DNA of 64,000 nucleotides from Siphonodentalium dalli (lineage: Eukaryota; Mollusca; Scaphopoda; Gadilida; Siphonodentaliidae). Below, piece after piece: positions 47,901-57,500 of the stretch. The stretch's first letter is position 1; every line of letters begins with the position of its first letter. The notes under the pieces were generated by a model, which made no database searches, was not told where the DNA came from, and saw nothing but the letters and a program-made list of their open reading frames with translations. The translations under genes and the position numbers were made by a program. The DNA lies in the NCBI GenBank assembly GCA_032622095.1, contig CP136064.1, positions 39,608,426-39,672,425 of the forward strand, written 5' to 3'.

Positions 47901-50492
47901 CCGTTGTCTAATGTCGGTAGATAATAAAGAGCGTCCATGCTTCCGTTGTCTAATGTCGGTAGATAATAAAGAGCGTCAATGCTTCCGTTGTCTAATGTCG
48001 GTAGATAATAAAGAGCGTCCACGCTTCCGTTGTCTAATGTCGGTAAATAATAAAGAGCGTCCATGCTTCCGTTGTCTAATGTCGGTAGATAATAAAGAGC
48101 GCCAACGCTTCCGTTGTCTAATGTCGGTAGATAATAAAGAGCGTCCATGCTTCCGTTGTCTAATGTCGGTAGATAACAAAGAGCGTCCATGCTTTCGTTG
48201 TCTAATGTCGGTAGATAATAAAGAGCGTCCACGCTTCCGTTGTCTAATGTCGGTAGATAATAAGACTATCCATGCTTCTGTTGTATAATGTCTGTAGATA
48301 ATAAAGAGCGTCCTTGCTTCCATTGTATAATGTCGGTAGATAATAAAGAGCGATCCAGATTACGAGTGTTTGCAGGCTACTAGTTTTCGAATTATTACTT
48401 CTACACTCTATAGTGACATAGGAAATTTTGAATATTATGGTACCAAATTGGACGAGTCATCTTTAAAACGGCGAACTATACATCGTAATTCCCAAATTTG
48501 AAATATGAATATCGTGGGTGTAATTAAAAGAGATATGTAACACTTTATCCTACAACCAATAGGAGCATTGGGTTGAAATTCTGCATCACTGTTCGGGAGG
48601 GGCTTCAATGTGAAAGCTGATTTGTAATCACCCTTTAGTCGCCACCATACCAACCGTCAAGTTGCAAACACAAATAATTTGAAAATAATCTAGGCACGGA
48701 AAGAGAGAGTTTAAACAAAAATAAATGCAAGCTAAAATATGTCCGATTATTTCAGATGTGCATGTTATGGACTTTGCTGGGATGAAACTGTTGATTACCT
48801 AGTTAATCCCACACAATTCTGAATGGTGCGCTGTAACGAATGAGAGTAATATCTATACAAACATATCGTGCATATTTCTACTTAGAAAGACTTATAAGTA
48901 TAATTGAAAACATTGATGGAGGGTTGTGACCAACTGATCATACAGCTCTATGTATTGGATAACTTGTAAAATGAGAATTGAAAGAACAGATGTTGCGCTC
49001 CTGGGTCAAGCGCGTTTAATATCCAACGTTAACTCCAACAATGTCATGCTTAAAGGACCTTCACTGGCTGGGGTGTGGGCGGTTTTACATTCCACCCATA
49101 TGCACCTACTGCCTCTTAGGATCTAGTCTGAAACGCATGTTAAAATTTAGTCTCAAATTGGCGAAGTCGTGACTAGAGGGTTACCGATGGGTGTCAATTT
49201 TGAATTATATATGTTCTCGTGATCAAAGTCTGGAAAATTTATATTTACCCCCCCCCCCCCCCCCCGACGTACTGGAAGTGCCCAACTGTACGGTACCTCA
49301 ACATTTGCATTTCCAAATATCGAAACTTATTTAACCTGATCGACACCCTACATGCGTGAATAGGAAAGGATATAGGAAATTTTATTTATAATATATACAT
49401 GAAATGAACAAATACAAATAAATATAATACAATGTATATAAAGTATATTGCCAGGGGTAATATAGTCATAAATGACTGTCTTTGTACCACCCCTGAGTGT
49501 GGGAACAGAGTATGGGATTTGGACGGCCGTATGGTTATAAATGTTCGAACTGGTTGCAATTTCAGTCCAAACTTTCGACCTGATGTATAGGGAAATATTT
49601 TTCTTTTATTCTAAAAGCAATATATTGCGCACTAAATATGTACATGTATACTGATTCGAAAATTAAACTGTCATATTCAGGTCGAACAGTTTTAGCTGAT
49701 GCTGTGTAAGGCATGTAATTAAAAACATTTTAAACTTGTGACCAAAGTCATGGGTTGACACTCCAACCGACTGTCGTCACGTCACGTCCTCGGGGAATGC
49801 CGAAGCCCGTCGAACTCTAGCCAGGCAGCCACACCTTTCCATTTCAGATGGTATCTTGTGCATATTCAATCATAACATTGTGAATGGCAAATGTGATTAT
49901 ATTGAATTGAGACACATGAATTTAGTTTCAATTGATTCCACGGGTTTTGTACAATCAACAATACAAACAATGCAGGATAGGATAGGATATTTCCAATACA
50001 CATATCTATTACATAATAATGGTGAAAATTATGGATAATTTTGTCGTACATTGTGGGGGATGGCATAGTCTGGCAAGACTGTCTTCCTGCCATCCCCAGT
50101 ATGGTGAATATAGAAATTAATAACAATAGTAGAAATTAATAACAATAGTACATTAAGAGCCACGTGGTATCATCGGAACAGTTCGGCTCAGTCACGGTGA
50201 GATTCATTTCCATATTTCATTTACAGTTGGCAGACGATATGGAAAAGAAAGAACGTCGGATGGTCCAGGTCCAGCGTACAACCTGATGGACAAGGCGAAG
50301 TCTGGGAACTCATGGCACCACGAGCCCACGTGGGGGAAGTCGGGGCCCATGTATTTGGATGATTTCCACTATCGTAACCGTATGCTTTCTTGGAGATGGC
50401 ACGAGGAGGGTTATATGATGTATCATGGTTCACCATCGATAAAAATAAATCCACACTGCCAAAAAAGATTTGATAGTGATTTCTTACATTAG
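29864..50492 (+). CDS. SHIPPO-repeat (ODF3/CIMAP-like) protein gene, five-exon model
   Basis: Joined exons 29864-29924, 39647-39718, 45810-45920, 46337-46402 and 50227-50492 give 576 nt, 191 codons plus stop. All four introns are phase 1 with GT/AG ends (donors GTATGT, GTAAGT, GTACTT, GTGAGT). The product has SHIPPO-style motifs: PGPKYN early, then GPHFSLGRR created across the last junction, then DGPGPAYNL. SHIPPO (STPG) proteins are axonemal or sperm-tail microtubule-associated proteins, so a ciliary role is an inference. The C-terminal 70 residues, rich in Trp, His and Tyr, are not a family motif I know. Exon 1 is the weakest part, chosen for its strong Kozak (GCCATGGCC), Lys run, donor and phase; further exons could lie in intron 1. 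Introns are full of transposons and minisatellite. Confidence 0.6.
31655..32140. repeat. Highly diverged minisatellite, left block
   Basis: Repeated phrases of the GGAGTGACTGTATGGTCATG and GTGTATATGTATACA type at roughly 40-bp intervals. The same family occurs at 35110-36290. Confidence 0.65.
32375..34843. mobile_element. 2.47-kb DNA transposon with 9-bp target duplication
   Basis: GTTAATCAA lies directly outside both ends (32366-32374 and 34844-34852). The termini GGTGTGACTAATTAG and CTAATTAGTCACACC lead into arms of about 350 bp containing CCCGGGC runs and CAGACAGTCTAATATGATG. The left arm is amplified in tandem with a 339-bp period (from about 32403, 32742 and a partial copy to 33182), while the right arm (34490-34843) is single. 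There is no transposase. A TSD of 8-9 bp with long arms would fit Mutator-like, Merlin or hAT types; I cannot decide. Confidence 0.75.
33495..33975. mobile_element. Nested foldback with GGACATTTCCCC arms
   Basis: The left arm (33495-33640) is built of ACCGGACATTTCCCCACC-type repeats, and the right arm (33890-33975) is the inverted equivalent (GGGGAAATGTCCGGTGGG). About 250 bp lie between. It sits in the core of the 9-bp-TSD element. No coding sequence. Confidence 0.65.
35110..36290. repeat. Diverged minisatellite folded into a palindrome
   Basis: The units seen at 31655-32140 run forward from 35110 to 35700 and in reverse complement from 35850 to 36290. The inner arms pair well: TGGGTCAGGTGTACGTGTAT (35640) with ATACACGTACACCTGACCCA (35918), and CTATCGCTTTCC (35740) with GGAAAGCGATAG (35836). 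The centre is near 35790. Confidence 0.7.
37309..38977. other. Intron 1 sequence without gene, with one stray repeat arm
   Basis: Bases 37920-38080 match, inverted, 45300-45455 of the foldback element and also resemble 40316-40376 in direct orientation. AAAGAGCGT phrases near 37788, 38342 and 38386 recall the 42-bp minisatellite unit. Otherwise nothing is recognised. Confidence 0.5.
38978..39166 (+). pseudogene. Unrecognised Cys-pair ORF fragment (possible zinc-finger start)
   Basis: The ATG in good context (AACAATGGCC) opens a 62-codon frame starting MADSSTHRRPVSRHKL, with a Cys pair in DNICRVCDYSF, ending at TAA 39164-39166. About 40 bp on, behind a plausible acceptor (TTTAACTTTCAG), 39208-39280 encodes NLICKPCYNKVNQIHG and ends at a strong donor GTGAGT. 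CxxC plus CxxC could complete one zinc-binding unit. I see no donor in the correct phase for the first piece, so it may be a decayed exon pair of a transposon-borne or duplicated gene. It is not in frame with the SHIPPO-like gene. Confidence 0.35.
39647..39718 (+). CDS. SHIPPO-like gene, exon 2
   Basis: 72 bp between acceptor TCTGTCCCTTTCATGTCAAG and donor GTAAGT. It encodes PGPKYNIRNDPVSNG and KSFGISRK. An in-frame stop just upstream of the acceptor fixes the boundary. Confidence 0.7.
39790..40262. mobile_element. Foldback MITE just downstream of exon 2
   Basis: TTGTCACAAGTCATGCATGG and GATCACATTCGTAGC motifs at 39795-39905 are inverted at 40165-40262 (GGCTACGAGTGTGATCGAT, CTTGTGACAA). The arms contain internal GATCACA-GTAGC-AGCTTTT repeats. 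No coding sequence. Confidence 0.65.
40316..45385. mobile_element. About 5-kb inverted-repeat element in intron 2
   Basis: Left arm 40316-41290 matches right arm 45385-44190 inverted, including ACCCGAAACGTCCGTCCA, TGTCAAACAGATGTTG, GGACATAGGGGGTCG and ATCGGATGGGATTGACC. The right arm has about 400 bp (44580-44975) missing from the left, plus an internal direct duplication (44206-44273 and 44458-44523). The loop at 41300-44190 is AT-rich and contains the partial repeat at 43080-43480. Short ORFs repeated in both arms (IDLQGALDPEN) lie inside the repeat and are not host exons. Confidence 0.65.
43080..43480. repeat. Partial copy of the 26.2-27.1 kb foldback element, lacking the MITE
   Basis: It matches the interior and right arm of 26173-27107 (GAATGTTTCATACAGACACTG, then GCAGGACCACTTAACCTGGG). 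At about 43286, where the other copy carries MITE copy 4, it simply reads GTATATATGTTCTTGAATG. Confidence 0.7.
45386..45809. other. Rest of intron 2
   Basis: No feature is seen beyond fading similarity to the inverted arm up to about 45460 and a usable pyrimidine tract before the exon 3 acceptor. Confidence 0.4.
45810..45920 (+). CDS. SHIPPO-like gene, exon 3
   Basis: 111 bp between acceptor TGCTCATTGTTACAG and donor GTACTT. It encodes GAFIRAHVHMVCSDDIPAKP and then KRPKSSVLIDKPE in the only frame compatible with the neighbours. No family motif lies in this exon. Confidence 0.7.
46337..46402 (+). CDS. SHIPPO-like gene, exon 4
   Basis: 66 bp between acceptor AATTAATGTTACAG and donor GTGAGT. 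It encodes LAPTYGRYLPLPDTLAGPHF plus Ser. With exon 5 it forms the SHIPPO-style GPHFSLGRR. The minus-strand ORF over this exon (46266-46463) is a shadow. Confidence 0.75.
46662..48355. repeat. 42-bp minisatellite with an AATAAA in most units, intron 4
   Basis: About forty units, roughly TAATAAAGAGCGTCCATGCT, TCCGTTGTCTAATGTCGGTA, GA. The unit is a multiple of three with no stop in one frame of each strand, giving 370-380-codon ORFs both ways (46693-47832 plus, 46574-47686 minus). These are period artefacts. The plus-strand AATAAA hexamers are sense to the surrounding gene. Confidence 0.93.
48356..49364. other. Intron 4 sequence without recognised feature
   Basis: Only a C-homopolymer of about 18 bases near 49249 stands out. 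Confidence 0.45.
49365..49493 (-). mobile_element. LINE 3' tail fragment
   Basis: Same layout as the 28.1-28.2 kb LINE end: a hairpin at 49454-49493 (GGGGTAATATAGTC ... GACTGTC ... ACCACCCC), an A/T-rich stretch with AATACAAATAAA, and a degenerate TATCC tail near 49365-49380. Confidence 0.6.
49974..50097 (-). mobile_element. LINE 3' tail fragment, second copy in intron 4
   Basis: A hairpin at 50055-50097 (GGGGATGGCATAGTC ... GACTGTCTTCC ... CCATCCCC) with a TATCC-type tail at 49974-49992. It ends 130 bp upstream of exon 5. Confidence 0.6.
50227..50492 (+). CDS. SHIPPO-like gene, terminal exon 5
   Basis: The acceptor CATTTACAG at 50226 opens an 87-codon frame to TAG at 50490-50492. It encodes GRRYGKERTSDGPGPAYNL, then a Trp/His/Tyr-rich tail (HHEPTWGKSGPMYLDDFHY, SWRWHEEGYMMYHGSPS) ending DFLH. 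GPGPAYNL is the clearest SHIPPO signature in the window. No AATAAA was found in the following 800 bp, so the polyadenylation site is unknown. Confidence 0.75.
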
Positions 50493-51589
50493 CATTTCAG
50501 AAACAAAAATTAGAAAACACAACTGTAAAACAAGTAATTTTTTATTATGTTAGAAAAGTGATTATGTTCATTAAGATTTTGTTTCTTCTTTTAGGAAAAA
50601 TGTTCTTAGAGAACAATAACATGTTACCTTTTGTTAGAAAAAGTGATCATGTCATTTCTTGCAATACGATTTTTGTTAAATACCTGTGTTTTAAGCCGCG
50701 GAGAACGTGAACGTTCTTCGGTAAGTTCCTAATCTTGTAAAGCTAGACTTGTGTTCTACAGTACTCGAGAAATTGTATTATTGTAAAGGACTTGCATTGT
50801 TTATTGGAATTTAACAATGATATAGTCGATTACTCTTTGTTCACATCGTACGTTGTTGTGAAATGACTTATATGATCTTCTCGGTTAGCCATCTTTATCT
50901 GGGATTCATTCAGCAGCTCGGTTCCGGTGGTGAATGGAGTGCCCTAACAATCCATCGTTTTGTTATTCTATAGTACGATAATTGTCTAGCAAAAACAAGC
51001 ATTTTTTTCCGCAACTAAAAAAAAATTTCCTGCTTGTTTTTTAGTGTTTTGACAATGAGTTGGGCTTCAAAACCACTTTGAATGAGAAAAATAATGTAAT
51101 TCTAACTGGTAAACTGACTGCAGGCAGTTATCGTGTTGTATTTTGTTGCAAATTTTGAAATCCAAGATGGCCGCGGGCAGCCATGTTTTTTTTGGCCGAA
51201 TGACCTCAAAATGACTCATTCCTATTTACATGTCCATGTTAACATCCATGATAAATAGTATGCACAGAAATTCATATACAGCTGTTTACAGTGAATTCCC
51301 CCCGCAAATCTCTGTTTTAGTGTTAAAAGGGGGGGTGGTGGGTGTCAAAAAATGGTCGGAAAAAACTGCCGAAAACGGAAAAAAATTTGGCGGTGGGGGC
51401 GGGTGGGTACAAAAAATTATCGAAAGGGAAAAAATGCCATACGTGCCTGAATTTTTTTCCGACCCCCCCCCACCCCCCCCTGACGTAGGGAGCAATAACA
51501 CAGCATCGGTTAGAACATGCATGGTGTTACAATTACTAGTATACCATGCTGAATTAGTTATTGTTACCGCAGTGATATATATATACTCG
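50493..51589. other. 3' flank of the SHIPPO-like gene, with G-rich and C-rich tracts
   Basis: No second gene is seen. Between 51326 and 51480 lie GGGGGGGTGGTGGGTG, GGTGGGGGCGGGTGGG and a CCCCCCCCCACCCCCCCC tract, together able to form G-quadruplex or foldback structures. The 126-aa ORF over this is compositional. Confidence 0.5.
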
Positions 51590-51596
51590 TGCGAAT

Positions 51597-54500
51597 GTCG
51601 ATATGTATGATTATCGCTGGGTGTATTGAGCACTCATTGATGTGTATGGTTATCGCTGGGTGTATTGAGCACTCATTGATATGTATGATTATCGCTGGGT
51701 GTATTGCACACTCATTGATATGTATGATTATCGCTGGGTGTATTGAGCACTCATTGATATGTATGATTATCGCTGGGTGTTGTATGATTATCGCTGGGTG
51801 TATTGAGCACTCATTGATATGTATGATTATCGCTGGGTGTATTGAGCACTCATTGATATGTATGATTATCGCTGGGTGTATTGAGCACTCATTGATATGT
51901 ATGATTATCGCTGGGTGTATTGAGCACTCATTGATATGTATGATTATCGCTGGGTGTATTGAGCACTCGTTGATTGTATGATTATCGCTGGGTGTATTGA
52001 GCACTCATTGATATGTATGATTATCGCTGGGTGTATTGAGCACTCATTGATATGTATGATTATCGCTGGGTGTATTGAGCACTCATTGATATGTATGATT
52101 ATCGCTGGGTGTATTGAGCACTCATTGATTGTATGATTATCGATGGGTGTATTGAGCACTCATTGAGTATGATTATCGATGGGTGTATTGAGAACTCATT
52201 GATATGTATGATTATCGCAGGGTGTATTGAGCACTCATTGATTGTATGATTATCGCTGGGTGTATTGAGCACTCATTGATATGTATGATTATCGCTGGGT
52301 GTATTGAGCACTCATTGATTGTATGATTATCGATGGGTGTATTGAGCACTCATTGAGTATGATTATCGATGGGTGTATTGAGAACTCATTGATATGTATG
52401 ATTATCGCAGGGTGTATTGAGCACTCATTGATTGTATGATTATCGCTGGGTGTATTGAGCACTCACTGATATGTGTGATTATCGCTGGATGTATTGAGCA
52501 CTCATTGATATGTGTGATTATCGCTGTGTGTATTTAGCACTCATTGATATGTGTGATTATCGCTGGGTGTTTTGAGCACTCACTGATATGTGTGATTATC
52601 GCTGTGTGTATTGAGCACTCACTGATATGTATGATTATCGCTGTGTGTATTTAGCACTCATTGATTGTATAATTATCGCTGGGTGTATTGAGCACTCATG
52701 GATATGTATGATTATCGCTGGGTGTATTTAGCACTCATTGATATGTCTGATTATCGCTAGGTGTATTGAGCACTCATTGATATGTATGATTATCGCTGGG
52801 TGTATTGAGCACTCATTGATATGTATGATTATCGCTGGGTGTATTGAGCACTCATTGATATGTATGATTATCGCCGGGTGTATTGATCACTCATTGATAT
52901 GTATGATTATCGCTGGGTGTATTGAGCACTCATTGATATGTATGATTATCGCTGGGTGTATTGAGCACTCATTGATATGTATGATTATCGCTGGGCGTAT
53001 TGAGCACTCATTGATATGTATGATTATCGATGGGTGTATTGAACACTCATTGATATGTATGATTATCGCTGGGTGTATTTAGCACTCATTGATATATATG
53101 ATTATCGCTGGGTGTATTGAGCACTCATTGATATGTATGATTATCGCTGGGTGTATTGAGCACTCATTGATATGTATGATTATCGCTGGGTGTTGTATGC
53201 TTATCGCTGGGTGTATTGAGCACTCACTGATATGTGTGATTATCGCTGCGTGTATTGAGCACTCACTGATATGTATGATTATCGCTGGGTGTATTGAGCA
53301 CTCACTGATATGTGTGATTATCGCTGTGTGTATTGAGCACTCACTGATATGTATGATTATCGCTGGGTGTATTGAGCACTCACTGATAAGTGTGATTATC
53401 GCTGTGTGTATTGAGCACTCATTGATATGTATGATTATCGCTGGGTGTATTGAGCACTCATTGATATGTATGATTATCGCTGTGTGTATTTAGCACTCAT
53501 TGATATGTATGATTATCGCTGTGTGTATTGAGCACTCATTGATATGTATGATTATCGCTGGGTGTATTGAGCACTCATTGATATGTATGATTATCGCTGT
53601 GTGTATTTAGCACTCATTGATATGTATGATTATCGCTGGGCGTATTGAGCACTCATTGATATGTATGAGTATCGCTGGGTGTATTGAGCACTCATTAATA
53701 TGTCTGATTATCGCTAGGTGCATTGAGCACTCATTGATATGTATGATTATCGCTGGGTGTTGTATGATTATCGCTAGGTGCATTGAGCACTCATTGATAT
53801 GTATGATTATCGGTGGGCGTATTGAGCACTCATTGATATGTATGATTATCGCTGGGTGTATTGAGCACTCATTGATATGTATGATTATCGCTGGGTGTAT
53901 TTAGCACTCATTGATATGTATGATTATCGCTGGGTGTTGTATGATTATCGCTGGGTGTATTGAGCACTCATTGATATGTATGATTATCGCTGGGTGTATT
54001 GAGCACTCATTGATATGTATGATTATCGCTGGGTGTATTGAGCACTCATTGATATGTATGATTATCGCTGGGTGTATTTAGCACTCATTGATATGTATGA
54101 TTATCGCTGGGTGTATTTAGCACTCATTGATATGTATGATTATCGCTGGGTGTATTGAGCACTCATTGATATGTATGATTATCGCTGGGTGTATTGCGCA
54201 CTCATTGATATGTATGATTATCGCTGGGTGTATTGAGCACTCATTGATATGTATGATTATCGCTGTGTGTATTGAGCATTCATTGATATGTATGATTATC
54301 GCTGGGTGTATTGAGCACTCATTGATATGTATGATTATCGCTGTGTGTATTGAGCACTCATTGATATGTATGATTATCGCTGGGTGTATTGAGCACTCAT
54401 TGATATGTATGATTATCGCTGGGTGTATTGAGCACTCATTGATATGTATGATTATCGCTGGGTGTATTGAGCACTCATTGATATGTATGATTATCGCTGG

Positions 54501-57500
54501 GTGTATTGAGCACTCATTGATATGTATGATTATCGCTGGGTGTATTGAGCACTCATTGATATGTATGAGCATCGCTGTGTGTATTGAGCACTCATTGATA
54601 TGTATGATTATCGATGGGTGTATTGAGCACTCATTGATATGTATGATTATCGCTGGGTGTATTGAGCACTCATTGGTTGTATGATTATCGCTGGGCGTAT
54701 TGAGCACTCATTGATATGTATGATTATCGCTGGGTGTATTGAGCACTCATTGATATGTATGATTATCGCTGGGCGTATTGAGCACTCATTGAAATGTATG
54801 ATTAAGGCTAGGTGTATTGAGCACTCATTGATTTGTATGATTATCGCTGGGTGTTGTATGCTTATGGATGGGTGTATTGAGCACTCATTGATATGTATGA
54901 TTATCGCTGGGCGTATTGAGCACTCATTGATATGTATGATTATCGCTGGGTGTTGTATGCTTATCGCTGGGTGTATTGAGCGCTCATTGATATGTATGAT
55001 TATCGCTGGGTGTATTGAGCACTCATTGATATGTGTGATTATCGCTGGGTGTATTGAGCACTCATTGATATGTGTGATTATCGCTGGGTGTATTGAGCAC
55101 TCATTGATATGTGTGATTATCGCTGGGTGTATTGAGCACTCATTGATATGTGTGATTATCGCTGGGTGTATTGAGCACTCATTGATATGTATGATTATCG
55201 CTGGGTGTATTGAGCACTCATTGATATGTATGATTATCGCTGGGTGTATTGAGCACTCATTGATATGTATGCTTATCGCTGGGTGTATTGAGCACTCATT
55301 GATATGTATGATTATCGCTGGGTGTATTGAGCACTCATTGATATGTGTGATTATCGCTGGGTGTATTGAGCACTCATTGATATGTATGATTATCGCTGGG
55401 TGTATTGAGCACTCATTGATATGTGTGATTATCGCTGGGTGTATTGAGCACTCATTGATATGTATGATTATCGCTGGGTGTATTGAGCACTCATTGATAT
55501 GTATGATTATCGCTGGGTGTATTGAGCACTCATTGATATGTGTGATTATCGCTGGGTGTATTGAGCACTCATTGATATGTGTGATTATCGCTGGGTGTAT
55601 TGAGCACTCATTGATATGTATGATTATCGCTGGGCGTATTGAGCACTCATTGATATGTATGATTATCGCTGGGTGTATTGAGCACTCATTGATATGTATG
55701 ATTATCGCTGGGCGTATTGAGCACTCATTGATATGTATGATTATCGCTGGGTGTTGTATGCTTATCGCTGGGTGTATTGAGCACACATTGATATGTATGA
55801 TTATCGCTGGGTGTATTGAGCACTCATTGATATGTGTGATTATCGCTGGGTGTATTGAGCACTCATTGATATGTATGATTATCGCTGGGTGTATTGAGCA
55901 CTCATTGATATGTATGATTATCGCTGGGTGTATTGAGCACTCATTGTTATGTATGATTATCGCTGGGTGTATTGAGCACTCATTGATATGTATCATTATC
56001 GCTGGGTGTATTGAGCACTCATTGATATGTATGATTATCGCTGGGTGTTGTATGCTTATCGCTGGGTGTATTGAGCACTCATTGATATGTATGATTATCG
56101 CTGGGTGTATTGAGCACTCATTGATATGTATGATTATCGCTGGGTGTATTGAGCACTCATTGATATGTATGATTATCGCTGGGTGTATTGAGCACTCATT
56201 GATATGTATGATTATCGCTGGGTGTATTGAGCACTCATTGATATGTATGATTATCGCTGGGTGTATTGAGCACTCATTGATATGTATGATTATCGCTGGG
56301 TGTATTGAGCACTCATTGATATGTATGATTATCGCTGGGTGTATTGAGCACTCATTGATTGTATGATTATCGCTGGGTGTATTGAGCACTCATTGATATG
56401 TATGATTATCGCTGGGCGTATTGAGCACTCATTGAAATGTATGATTAAGGCTAGGTGTATTGAGCACTCATTGATTTGTATGATTATCGCTGGGTGTTGT
56501 ATGCTTATGGATGGGTGTATTGAGCACTCGTTGATATGTATCATTATCGCTGGGCGTATTGAGCACTCATTGATATGTATGATTATCGCTGGGTGTTGTA
56601 TGCTTATCGCTGGGTGTATTGAGCACTCATTGATATGTATGATTATCGCTGGGTGTTGTATGCTTATCGCTGGGTGTATTGAGCACTCATTGATATGTAT
56701 GATTATCGCTGGGTGTATTGAGCACTCATTGATATGTGTGATTATCGCTGGGTGTATTGAGCACTCATTGATATGTATGATTATCGCTGGGTGTATTGAG
56801 CACTCATTGATATGTATGATTATCGCTGGGTGTTGTATGCTTATCGCTGGGTGTATTGAGCACTCATTGATATGTATGATTATCGCTGGGTGTATTGAGC
56901 ACTCATTGATATGTGTGATTATCGCTGGGTGTATTGAGCACTCATTGATATGTATGATTATCGCTGGGTGTATTGAGCACTCATTGATATGTATGATTAT
57001 CGCTGGGTGTTGTATGCGTATCGCTGGGTGTATTGAGCACTCATTGATATGTATGATTATCGCTGGGTGTATTGAGCACTCATTGATATGTATGATTATC
57101 GCTGGGTGTATTGAGCACTCATTGATATGTATGATTATCGCTGGGTGTATTGAGCACTCATTGATATGTGTGATTATCGCTGGGTGTATTGAGCACTCAT
57201 TGATATGTATGATTATCGCTGGGTGTATTGGGCACTCATTGATATGTATGATTATCGCTGGGTGTATTGAGCACTCATTGATATGTATGATTATCGCTGG
57301 GTGTATTGAGCACTCATTGATATGTATGATTATCGCTGGGTGTATTGAGCACTCATTGATATGTATGATTATCGCTGGGTGTATTGAGCACTCATTGATA
57401 TGTATGATTATCGCTGGGTGTATTGAGCACTCATTGATATGTATGATTATCGCTGGGTGTTGTATGATTATCGCTGGGTGTATTGAGCACTCATTGATAT

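Noticed and set aside
51230-51610. 126-codon ORF next to the satellite
   Set aside because: Low-complexity G- and C-tracts, no domain, and it runs into satellite.
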